Below, piece by piece: positions 16,651-23,901 of a DNA stretch of 28,693 bases (positions are counted from its first letter, which is position 1; each line of letters starts with the position of its first letter). Both the position numbers and the translations under genes were made by a program. The DNA comes from Candidatus Segatella intestinihominis (GTDB lineage Bacteria > Bacteroidota > Bacteroidia > Bacteroidales > Bacteroidaceae). The stretch is taken from contig URLG01000031.1 in the NCBI GenBank assembly GCA_900548535.1, positions 1 to 28,693 of the forward strand. Direction: 5' to 3'. The notes below the pieces were generated by a model, which was given only the letters and a program-made list of their open reading frames with translations, ran no database searches and was not told the origin of the DNA.

Positions 16651-17784
16651 ATGATTTCTCCAAATTACACATTATACGACAATTCCCTCGGCATAGCTCT
16701 TGTGCTGATGCTGTTCTTTGCTTTCTATTTTCTTTTGGCAAAGACACCCGACAAGCGCATCTTCGGCAATTATCTCATGTCGCGTCGCCTCATGGCCGGA
16801 GCACTGCTGGCACTGTCAGCCAATTATTCGGTGCATTTATTTGTGGCTCCCCGGTTTCTTTGGAAAGAGGCAGCCATCATGATGAATCTCTCCACCTATT
16901 ACCTTACTTACTGGCTCTTCAACTGCGCCTTCATGGTACTGCTCAAGCCCCATTACTTTACAGTGAGGCGGTTCCTTATGCATATCGCCGGATGGCTGGC
17001 CTACGTTCTTCTCTCCATTGTGCTGTTGTTGGGCGTGTCAAAGGGAACAATGCAACATGCCGCAATGGCACTCATGGCACTTTGGCTTATTGCCTACGGC
17101 ATCTGTCTTTCACGCAACATCATCCTCACTTACCGCCGTGCCGTGCGACTATTCGACGACATGCACTCAGAGGACATCGGCGCCTACATCCGCTGGATGT
17201 CCATCTTCACATGGTGGGCGCTGATATATGGCGTTGGCTGCGGACTGCTCACTTTCCTCCCCAACCGCTTCGTTTTCCTTTGGATTTTGTCGAGCATTCC
17301 TTTTTACATTTATCTTTACTGCTCCTATCTGAACTATCTGCTTTTTTACGAACAGGTGGAAAGTATTTTAGAGAAAGAGGTGATGGAGGAAACAAGCCAA
17401 ACGCTTAACTGCAATGAACATGACGATGCGCTCCTTCCTACTTATCACGCCGCCATCAAGGAGCGGTTGGACAAGTGGATTACTGCCGACGGCTATACCC
17501 ATCAAGGGCTGACCATTGAGGAACTGGCAGCCACACTCGTAACCAACCGCACCTACATCTCATCATACATCAAGACGGTTTATCACGTGTCATTCCGCGA
17601 ATGGATTGCCGAACTCCGCATTGCCTACGCCAAACAACAGTTGGTGCAGCATCCGGAACTGACGGTCGCTGCTATATCCGAGGCATCGGGGTTTCTTTCG
17701 CTGAGCTATTTCACGAAGATATTCACGACGAAAGAAGGCTGTCCGCCGTCCAAATGGCGAAAGAGGGCTATCGCAAATGGCTGA
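16651..17784 (+). CDS. Membrane-anchored AraC family transcriptional regulator (7TM-AraC)
   Basis: About 377 residues. The N-terminal two thirds hold about seven hydrophobic helices (for example NSLGIALVLMLFFAFYFLLA, YLTYWLFNCAFMVLL, GWLAYVLLSIVLLLGV, FVFLWILSSIPFYIYLYCSY), followed by a cytoplasmic linker. The C-terminal AraC/XylS domain has two helix-turn-helix units: LTIEELAATLVTNRTYISSYIK and LTVAAISEASGFLSLSYFTKIF, ending CPPSKWRKRA. Such regulators are found in Bacteroidota and are thought to sense a signal in or outside the membrane. The natural targets here are the co-oriented hydrolase-lipoprotein genes starting 191 bp downstream, which have their own promoter. That link is inferred from position. 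It is a cassette gene, intact, with its own promoter. I could not assign a ligand. Confidence 0.88.
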   Translation: MISPNYTLYDNSLGIALVLMLFFAFYFLLAKTPDKRIFGNYLMSRRLMAGALLALSANYSVHLFVAPRFLWKEAAIMMNLSTYYLTYWLFNCAFMVLLKPHYFTVRRFLMHIAGWLAYVLLSIVLLLGVSKGTMQHAAMALMALWLIAYGICLSRNIILTYRRAVRLFDDMHSEDIGAYIRWMSIFTWWALIYGVGCGLLTFLPNRFVFLWILSSIPFYIYLYCSYLNYLLFYEQVESILEKEVMEETSQTLNCNEHDDALLPTYHAAIKERLDKWITADGYTHQGLTIEELAATLVTNRTYISSYIKTVYHVSFREWIAELRIAYAKQQLVQHPELTVAAISEASGFLSLSYFTKIFTTKEGCPPSKWRKRAIANG

Positions 17785-17894
17785 GGCCAAAGTTGCGCTA
17801 TCCACAATTTTTGCTCTATCAGCAAACTTAGCTATTGCGCTAACAGCAAGTTTTTGTTCTACGCACAAAAATCTCTGTTCCACAGAGGATTGGA

Positions 17895-17926
17895 CTTTCG
17901 TATGTCTTAAACATTTCGTATCTTTG
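17895..17926 (+). promoter_or_regulatory. Promoter region of hydrolase-lipoprotein genes
   Basis: TATCTTTG (17919-17926) fits the -7 element. The upstream CTTTCG (17895-17900) is an imperfect -33 at 18 nt spacing, which would suit an activated promoter. Just upstream, CTCTGT and ACAGAG (17872-17886) form a 6-bp inverted repeat with a 3-nt gap, a candidate site for the neighbouring AraC protein or a weak hairpin after its gene. Confidence 0.55.
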
Positions 17927-17975
17927 TCGACGCCAACCGGTGTGAATATTAACAAATATCAAAAATATCACAAAT

Positions 17976-19202
17976 ATGACAAAGAAACAAATGCTAAAGA
18001 AAAGATTCTCCAACACTATTCTCACACGCAACTTGTTGTCAGTAGCGTGCGTGATTATTGCAATCCTTACAACTTCGTGCGGCAATGATGACAACGATGC
18101 TCCGACCGTCATCACACACAATCCAGCAGCCTACATCAAAGACGACGGCAAACTGGCAATGCTGCATGCCATGAGGGATGTTGACGGGACCGGCCGACTG
18201 TACGAAATCGACTATACGGTCGATTACAGACTGGATGACGTACTGAAGGCCGGTTACACACAAACCAACCAGCTCTTCAGCTACATCGCCTATCTGCTCT
18301 ATGACAGTATTCCTAAAAGTCAGGCAAAGGTCTCTCTTGGCACGGGCTGTAGCGCCTTCGCTGCACCTGAGCGTCAAAAAGGCAACTTCATGATGGGACG
18401 CAACTACGACTACCGTCATTCCACTGCCGACGGAAAGAGCTACAAGTCAATAGCGGCCATCTTAGTGCATACGGCACCAGCTGGCGGGAAACGGTCCATT
18501 TCGATGGTCGATGGCATGAACTTAGGCTATGGCAAGGGGTTCTATACCGATGGAACAACTGATCTCTCACTCTTGATGGGACTGCCTTATGCCGCCCTCG
18601 ACGGCATCAATGAGGACGGCTTTGCCATCGGTGTGCTGTCACTTAACGAGAACCAGACCAACCAGCAGACAGGCAAGCCTCGCATTGGTACGACGACAGC
18701 TATAAGAATGTTGCTTGACAAGGCCACAACCGTGAATGAGGCAATACAGCTCCTGGGCAGTTACGATATGGACATGCGCGGCAACGGACGCGGCAACTAC
18801 CACTACTTCATGGCCGATGCCACTGGCGACTATGCCATTGTGGAATATACCCGTCCCAAAGGCGAGACCACACCGAGAGTAATGGAGGTGCTGAAAGGGA
18901 ACGACACACTGCGCTGTGTCACCAATTTCTATGTCTCGCCGACGATGGTTGGCACTACCGACGGTTGGGGATCAAAACACGGCAAGGCGCGTTATGATAC
19001 ACTAAGAAACACCTTGCGTGCCAACAACTATGTACTGAAAGCGGCCGATGCCATGCCGCTGCTTCAGGCCGTCTCACAGCCTCCGACCGAGGAACTCACG
19101 TCGCAGACCCAATGGTCAGCCCTCTACGACCTTTCTGAAAAGACGCTCCGTCTGTCCATTCTTCGCGAATATGGCAAGACGTTTAACTTCAAGATAAAAT
19201 AA
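17976..19202 (+). CDS. Linear amide C-N hydrolase lipoprotein (choloylglycine hydrolase/penicillin V acylase type Ntn hydrolase)
   Basis: 408-residue exported lipoprotein: hydrophobic signal and lipobox AILTTSC with acylated Cys35. Catalytic features of the bile salt hydrolase/penicillin V acylase/acid amidase superfamily are visible. They are nucleophile Cys125 in LGTGCSAFAA, Arg142 and Asp145 in MGRNYDYR, Asn212 in INEDGFAIGV, Asn317 in CVTNFYVSP and Arg339 in HGKARYDTL. Spacing from Cys to Arg/Asp (17 and 20) is close to that in bile salt hydrolases (16 and 19). The Cys is internal, so the enzyme should mature by cleavage between Gly124 and Cys125, leaving a roughly 90-residue propeptide behind the lipid anchor. 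Substrate (conjugated bile acid, penicillin, acyl-homoserine lactone or N-acyl amide) cannot be read. ATG 17976 or 17991 are both possible starts. The next gene follows after 12 nt. Confidence 0.87.
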   Translation: MTKKQMLKKRFSNTILTRNLLSVACVIIAILTTSCGNDDNDAPTVITHNPAAYIKDDGKLAMLHAMRDVDGTGRLYEIDYTVDYRLDDVLKAGYTQTNQLFSYIAYLLYDSIPKSQAKVSLGTGCSAFAAPERQKGNFMMGRNYDYRHSTADGKSYKSIAAILVHTAPAGGKRSISMVDGMNLGYGKGFYTDGTTDLSLLMGLPYAALDGINEDGFAIGVLSLNENQTNQQTGKPRIGTTTAIRMLLDKATTVNEAIQLLGSYDMDMRGNGRGNYHYFMADATGDYAIVEYTRPKGETTPRVMEVLKGNDTLRCVTNFYVSPTMVGTTDGWGSKHGKARYDTLRNTLRANNYVLKAADAMPLLQAVSQPPTEELTSQTQWSALYDLSEKTLRLSILREYGKTFNFKIK

Positions 19203-19214
19203 ACTGACACTGAC

Positions 19215-20689
19215 ATGATGATCAAGACCTTATTCAAACTTATTCCAGCACTAAGGCAAGCCAATTGCTTTCATTGGCTAGCTATCATGCTGATAATCCC
19301 TGCCTTCTTTGCAACAGGTTGCTCAGACGACGCAGCATCCCCGGGAGGCAGCGGGGCTGAGACGGCTGACTCATCCGCTATCTCACTGACCTACCACCAC
19401 TTCACGGCATCCGATGATGTCATTATCCTAAATGCCGATACCACACGGATTGCTGTCAGCAAGGCATTGGCCGACAAGATGGGCATCACCCACTTCTCTG
19501 GCAGACCAATGGCGGTATGGCAAAAAGTGAACAGCCTTCCTTACATCCGGTGCGTCACATCTGAAATGCTGGATAACGGCCGCTATGTGCTCACTGTTGA
19601 CAAGAGCGCTTCGTTGGCAGACGTACTGCCGGAGGATGCGGAGATAAATTTCGATACAAAAATCCATGTCAACCATCAAGCCGCAAAAGCCTGGACGCGC
19701 GCCGGTGGCACCAATGCCGTTGAAGACATGTCCGCCCGATATATGGAGGGAGACACCATCCATCCGGCAGTTATCCTCTATACCGACAGTGGTGGTGCTG
19801 GAGAGGACGTGCAGGTGACGGAAGACATGGCACTTGCACGCAGCCAGTTCACCAGAGCCTCCGGCACGGACGGCTATGCTTATGCAACGGCGGAGGATCT
19901 GGACAAGTCTGACATCGACTGGGCTATTGTCAATAAGGATGTCACGCTGAAAGCAAACATCAAGTTGGATTCAAAAGCGGATGCGAGCATCGGACTGAAA
20001 GTTCCCGTTAAGGCAAAGGTCAACGCCAAGCTGCAATTAAAGACCGGCTTCTCGTTCAAGAAAGGCATAACGTTAAAGAAATTTGATGCCGGTGTCTATG
20101 GCGGCTTTGCTTTCAAGCCCGAAATGAACTTGAATGTTGGCAAGAGCCTTACATTGCCAAAAGACAAGTTCACCAAGCGGCTGATAAGTTTTCCCGGCTA
20201 TACCGCAGTCTTCATGGTTGGCATTGTCCCCGTGAGCATCACTTTCAGTCCTGGTGTCATTTTCAAGGTTGACGGTACGCTGACAGGCAGCCTCAGCACC
20301 GGCCTGTCGTATAGGTTTGAGAATGAACTCAAGGCCGGTGTCCTCTATGAGGGCTCATCAAGCAGATAGAGAACAAGTTTTCCATGGATGTCATCAAGGG
20401 CAACGTGAACTTGAGAACAGGCATAGGCTTCTATGTCTCTTGCGATGCGATGATCTACGGTTTCGCCGGTCCGGAAATCGCTGTCGGCCCGCGGTTAGGA
20501 CTTGATGCCGATGCTTCCATCACGGTGCCGGCAAAAGGTGATCCGACATTCGCATTCAATGCAAGCCTGAAATGCGGGGTGCAGTCACTGATAGGCGCAA
20601 AACTGAAGATTTGGAAGTGGACGCTGGCTGACTGGAATACTACTTTCGCCATATCGCCCCAATGGACAATTTGGCAATATAAGACATGA
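19215..20689 (+). pseudogene. Frameshifted lipoprotein of unknown function
   Basis: The first part starts MMIKTLFKLIPALRQANCFH and has lipobox FFATGC, so an exported lipoprotein was intended. It runs in one frame to a stop at 20367-20369. A second frame, open from 20351, continues as LIKQIENKFSMDVIKGNVNL and ends at 20689. The join fits a one-base loss near 20349-20354 (GAG GGC TC in the first frame, CTC ATC AAG CAG in the second). The fused product would be about 490 residues. It is rich in alternating beta strands (LKANIKLDSKADASIGLKVP, GPEIAVGPRLGLDADASITV) with aromatic ends, but I recognise no family. It lies 12 nt after the hydrolase gene, probably in the same transcript. A sequencing error is an alternative to a real mutation. 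Confidence 0.75.
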
Positions 20690-20850
20690 TTTTCGGCTTT
20701 ATCAGCATTCCCTATTCCACATGATTCATCCCATGAGTCTTAATTTTGCATCCATAACAGTTACTCTTTAAATCGTTGTTCTTTGTTCTTTAGCGATTAC
20801 ATAGATACAACTTTTTATTGAGAAACTGTTATTTTTACCCCATTATTTTT
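20690..20850. other. Non-coding right part of the cassette
   Basis: No gene is seen here. TAATTTTG (20741-20748) is a perfect -7 element without a clear -33. AACAGTT (20756-20762) and AACTGTT (20824-20830) are inverted, with AATCG and CGATT also inverted between them, so a transcript starting near 20755 could fold into a long hairpin reaching the terminator at 20903. This and the terminal repeat account for the gene-free stretch 20690-21003. Confidence 0.35.
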
Positions 20851-20873
20851 GGGTGGGAAACTTTAGTTACATT
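20851..20873. repeat. Right end of inserted cassette: 17-bp terminal inverted repeat and 6-bp target repeat
   Basis: GGGTGGGAAACTTTAGT (20851-20867) is the exact reverse complement of the left terminal repeat at 16454-16470. It is directly followed by TACATT (20868-20873), identical to the hexamer immediately left of the left end. Confidence 0.85.
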
Positions 20874-20902
20874 ATATAATATATAGAATCTTATATATAA
20901 AT

Positions 20903-20941
20903 AAAAGGTCTCATGGTTTTTGAAATCATGAGACCTTTTTT
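20903..20941. terminator. Strong bidirectional terminator
   Basis: AAAAGGTCTCATG (20903-20915) pairs perfectly with CATGAGACCTTTT (20927-20939), extended inward by a G-U and three A-T pairs. T runs lie on both strands. It ends the nitroreductase gene on the minus strand. It also sits where the waaA terminator would be once the cassette is removed. Confidence 0.92.
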
Positions 20942-21003
20942 TGATGTTTGGCATAGAATTCTATTTGTTTCATTCCATGCTTGCATTGTTCTTTTTGCTT
21001 TTC

Positions 21004-21528
21004 TTATTTGATGATGCGGTAGTAATCCTCCTTGCGAGGCTTTACGGTATGAGGATGAGCAGATGCGTAACCCAACGCCAGGGCGCCTACACCCATCAGA
21101 CCTTCAGGAAGATTCCACTCCTTCATCAAGTTCTTGCCTTCTTCTGATGCAAACATGCTATCTTCACGGTTGATCCAGCAGGAAGAAAGACCGATAGAGT
21201 GGGCTGCAAGCATCATATTGCCTAGGATGAGGCTGCCGTCTTTTACTCCGTTCACATTGCTTTCTGGAGCCAGAACGATGACGATGGTTGGCGCTCCGTA
21301 GTATGGATCACTCTCTACACCCATGATTTCTGCATTCATCTTGCGAAGCTGGGCGCAAACCTCAGGATTCTGAACGGCGATGATGAAAGGCTCCTGTGTG
21401 CCATGACCGGTAGCAGCCCAAGTGCCAGCTTCCAAAACTGTCTTCAATTCCTCGTCGGTAATCTGGTCAGCCTTGAAGCGACGAATGCTTCTTCTCTCCT
21501 TGATGGCTTTTAAAACTTCATTTTCCAT
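21004..21528 (-). CDS. Nitroreductase family protein (FMN-dependent oxidoreductase)
   Basis: 174-residue cytoplasmic flavoprotein of the nitroreductase family, which uses NAD(P)H and FMN to reduce nitro compounds, quinones or related acceptors. Family features: the N-terminal FMN contact IKERRSIRRFKADQITDEELKTVLEAGTWAATG, the central APTIVIVLAPES strand, LGNMMLAAHSIGLSSCWINR (dimer and FMN segment) and the ending GVGALALGYASAHP. The short length places it in the compact NfrA/YdjA-like group. It is the last gene of a minus-strand run after the MalY-type lyase (53 nt gap), ending at the terminator 20903-20941. The physiological substrate is not evident. Confidence 0.9.
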   Translation of the reverse strand: MENEVLKAIKERRSIRRFKADQITDEELKTVLEAGTWAATGHGTQEPFIIAVQNPEVCAQLRKMNAEIMGVESDPYYGAPTIVIVLAPESNVNGVKDGSLILGNMMLAAHSIGLSSCWINREDSMFASEEGKNLMKEWNLPEGLMGVGALALGYASAHPHTVKPRKEDYYRIIK

Positions 21529-21581
21529 ATTGTCTTGTTTTAAACATTGTATTTAGAATTCTTTTCTCTTTATTCGCTCTT

Positions 21582-22784
21582 TTATGCAGGGCATCCGCTC
21601 AAATCCTCTTCATCCATATACTGGCTGAGAACTCGTGCGATGCGAATCAAACCCTGCATCAGGGTCTTGCGAGGACAGGCGATGTTGAGGCGCAGGTAGC
21701 CTTGACCAGCCTTTCTGCCATACATCGTACCGCTGTTGACGAACACCTTGCCGTCATTCATCAGTTTCTCGTAAGCCTCGTCGCTAGATAATTCGAATGG
21801 TAGAATGTCGAGCCAAACAAGGTAAGTACCTTCCAGGCGGGTTACGCGAACCTGCGGCAATTCGGTATTGAAGAATTTCTTTACAGCCTGATAGTTCTCG
21901 TAGAGATACTGGTTCAGTTCATCGAGCCATTCCTCACTTTCGTTATAAGCAGTTTGGAGAGCAATGACACCGAATGGATTTACATCACAGACCTCATTGA
22001 TGTTGATGGCGCGATTAATGCGGCGGCGCAATGCAGCATCCGGACAGATGATGTTGGCAATCTGGAGTCCGGCAATATTGAATGACTTTGATGGTGAGTT
22101 CAGTACCACGCAGTTGTCGCGGCAAGCCTCACTGATGCTGGCGAATGGGGTGTAGTGATAGCCTGGCATCACCAGTTCGCAGTGGATTTCGTCGGCGATG
22201 ACCTTCACGCCGTGCTTCTGGCAGATGTCGTTCATGCGCTCCAGCTCCTCTTTCTTCCATACTCTGCCCGCAGGGTTGTGAGGGTTGCAGAGGATGAAGG
22301 CGGTGGTCTTCTCATCGGCACACTTGCGCTCGAAATCCTCGAAGTCTATCTCGTAGGTGTAGTTGCCCACGCGGCGCAATTCATTCTCCACCACCTCGCA
22401 TCCGCTGTTCTTGATGCAAGAGAAGAAGCAATTGTATACCGGTGTCTGCACCAATACCTGCTCGCCAGGCATACAGATGGCCTTCAGGCAGCAGGAGATG
22501 GCTGGCACTACGCCCGATGTGTAGAGTATCCAGTCGCGCTCTATGTTCCACTGGTGGCGACGGGAGAACCAACTGATGATGGCCTCGTAATAAGAATCGG
22601 GTACGAGGGTGTAGCCGAAGATGCCGTGCGCCACTTGCTGCTGCAAGGCTTCGATGATGGCAGGGGCGGTGGGGAAGTCCATGTCGGCTACCCACATCGG
22701 GATAACGCCATCTTCCTTCACCAAGTCCCATTTATAGGAATTGGTGCCTCGGCGGTCTATGATTTCATCAAAATTATACTTCAT
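21582..22784 (-). CDS. MalY/PatB family PLP-dependent aminotransferase / C-S lyase
   Basis: 400-residue fold-type I PLP enzyme of the MalY/PatB group, which typically cleaves cystathionine or cysteine conjugates (beta C-S lyase) to give homocysteine or thiols, pyruvate and ammonia. What I see: the opening YNFDEIIDRRGTNSYKWD and PMWVADMDFPTAPAI, which is diagnostic for MalY/PatB. The NPHNPAGRVW motif (Asn167-Pro171), KVIADEIHCEL (Asp198) and the PLP-binding Lys233 in NSPSKSFNIAGLQ are also present. The start is 21 nt after the DUF3737 stop, and the nitroreductase follows, so the three are likely one transcript. A thiol or sulfur role for the operon is inference. Confidence 0.93.
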   Translation of the reverse strand: MKYNFDEIIDRRGTNSYKWDLVKEDGVIPMWVADMDFPTAPAIIEALQQQVAHGIFGYTLVPDSYYEAIISWFSRRHQWNIERDWILYTSGVVPAISCCLKAICMPGEQVLVQTPVYNCFFSCIKNSGCEVVENELRRVGNYTYEIDFEDFERKCADEKTTAFILCNPHNPAGRVWKKEELERMNDICQKHGVKVIADEIHCELVMPGYHYTPFASISEACRDNCVVLNSPSKSFNIAGLQIANIICPDAALRRRINRAININEVCDVNPFGVIALQTAYNESEEWLDELNQYLYENYQAVKKFFNTELPQVRVTRLEGTYLVWLDILPFELSSDEAYEKLMNDGKVFVNSGTMYGRKAGQGYLRLNIACPRKTLMQGLIRIARVLSQYMDEEDLSGCPA

Positions 22785-22805
22785 ATTTCTTAAAATATAG
22801 TTTCC

Positions 22806-23657
22806 TTATTTTCTTGTGATTATCTCGCAAGCTCCCTTTGGTGCCTTGGCAAACTCGGTGTAGGTTACGCTGCCCACTTCATCTGCCTCGATGCGGCCAG
22901 AGATAGGGTTCTTGATGTTGGTGATGGTACCCTTGATATGGGCATCGATGTTCTGGCAATCCTCAAAGGCACGGTCGCACTCTGGGTCGAAGGTGCAATC
23001 TTCCAGAATGACGTGGTCCATATAGCAGAGTGGCTGCTCGCCGCTGATGTGGCAACGCACGAACTTGATGTTCTTGCTGTGCCAAGCCAGGTATTCGCCG
23101 TTGAGCTCTGAATCGTAGACGGTTACGTTCTCGCACTCCCAGAAGCTGTCCTTGGTGGTAATCTTGGCGTGGTGTACCTCCACATTCTCGCAGTACTGGA
23201 ATACATACTTGGAGTCGCTCTCCAGACCATCCACATAGATGTTCTTGGAGAACATGAATGGGTAAGTGCCGTCATGCATTTTCACGTCTTTCAGCTTCAG
23301 CCCGTCTACCTTCCAGAATGTCTCGTCGGCATCGGTGATGTTGACACGCTCCAGCTCCAGGTTCTTCATCTCACGGAAGAACTTAGGACCGTCGATGGTG
23401 CAATCGCGCATCACCATATTGTCTGAATACCAGATGGCAGAACGGCTCTCTGGAGCAAAGTAACAATTGGTAATGAGAGAACCGTCCACGTGCCACCATG
23501 GATATTTTCCATAAAACTTGGAGTTGTGACATTCCAGGTTCTTGCAGCACTTGATGCCCGACTCGCCGTCGGTTATCGTGATGTCTTCCAAACGAACATC
23601 GTGGGCGCCAAAGAGAGGGCGCTCGCCACCAAAACTTTTATTCTTGATCAATTCCAT
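22806..23657 (-). CDS. DUF3737 family protein (predicted right-handed beta-helix)
   Basis: 283-residue protein of the DUF3737 family, unknown function. It has no signal peptide. The sequence consists of short repeating turns of the type 'xxLExVxIxD' (DVRLEDITITDGESGIKCC, NLELERVNITDADETFWKV, NVTVYDSELNGEYLAWHS, HVILEDCTFDPECDRAFED), typical of a right-handed parallel beta-helix, with unusually many Cys and Trp. It is the first gene of a minus-strand run with the MalY-type lyase and the nitroreductase. The -7 element at 23709-23716 gives a leader of about 45 nt. It is often found with metabolic enzymes in gut anaerobes; I cannot state its job. Confidence 0.88.
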   Translation of the reverse strand: MELIKNKSFGGERPLFGAHDVRLEDITITDGESGIKCCKNLECHNSKFYGKYPWWHVDGSLITNCYFAPESRSAIWYSDNMVMRDCTIDGPKFFREMKNLELERVNITDADETFWKVDGLKLKDVKMHDGTYPFMFSKNIYVDGLESDSKYVFQYCENVEVHHAKITTKDSFWECENVTVYDSELNGEYLAWHSKNIKFVRCHISGEQPLCYMDHVILEDCTFDPECDRAFEDCQNIDAHIKGTITNIKNPISGRIEADEVGSVTYTEFAKAPKGACEIITRK

Positions 23658-23708
23658 TTCTATCTGATGTTTGTCTTATTTATAATTTTATTGTTTTGTT
23701 TTCGACTG

Positions 23709-23716
23709 CAAAGTTA
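23709..23716 (-). promoter_or_regulatory. -7 element of DUF3737 operon promoter
   Basis: On the minus strand TAACTTTG fits TAnnTTTG. No good TTG lies at the right distance; a TTTG (23732-23729) is too close at 12 nt. The upstream stretch 23780-23820 holds a repeated decamer (AAAGTGGCTT at 23786-23795 and 23810-23819), which may be an operator. Confidence 0.55.
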
Positions 23717-23832
23717 CAAAAATAATGCCAAACAGCGGTTATATTCTTTACGGAAATAATGACCACTATTACTGAGCCATCACGAAAAGTGGCTTTGAGA
23801 CAACACCAGAAAGTGGCTTGCGATGATAAGAA

Positions 23833-23875
23833 ATGGGGCTGAATCATGAATTTTTGGTTCACGAATCAGCCCCAT
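23833..23875 (-). terminator. Terminator of malate dehydrogenase gene
   Basis: ATGGGGCTGAATCATG (23833-23848) pairs with CACGAATCAGCCCCAT (23860-23875) with two mismatches. It lies 26 nt beyond the mdh stop, and on the minus strand it is followed by TTCTT. A strong stem with a modest T-tract. Confidence 0.75.
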
Positions 23876-23901
23876 CTTTGTCTATGTGAATTAGTTGATA
23901 A

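Larger units (their letters stand above)
16454..20867. mobile_element. Non-autonomous mobile insertion cassette (no transposase)
   Basis: A 4414-bp segment bounded by perfect 17-bp inverted repeats (16454-16470 and 20851-20867), with TACATT repeated directly outside both ends (16448-16453 and 20868-20873). This is the signature of transposition with a 6-bp target duplication. Inside are a 7TM-AraC regulator, a lipoprotein Ntn hydrolase and a frameshifted lipoprotein gene, all on the plus strand. None resembles a transposase and no other long open frame is convincing. It therefore matches the idea of a passenger cassette mobilised in trans by an insertion sequence with the same ends. I do not recognise the IS family. 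Its two neighbours, waaA and the nitroreductase operon end, are ordinary chromosomal genes. Confidence 0.8.
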
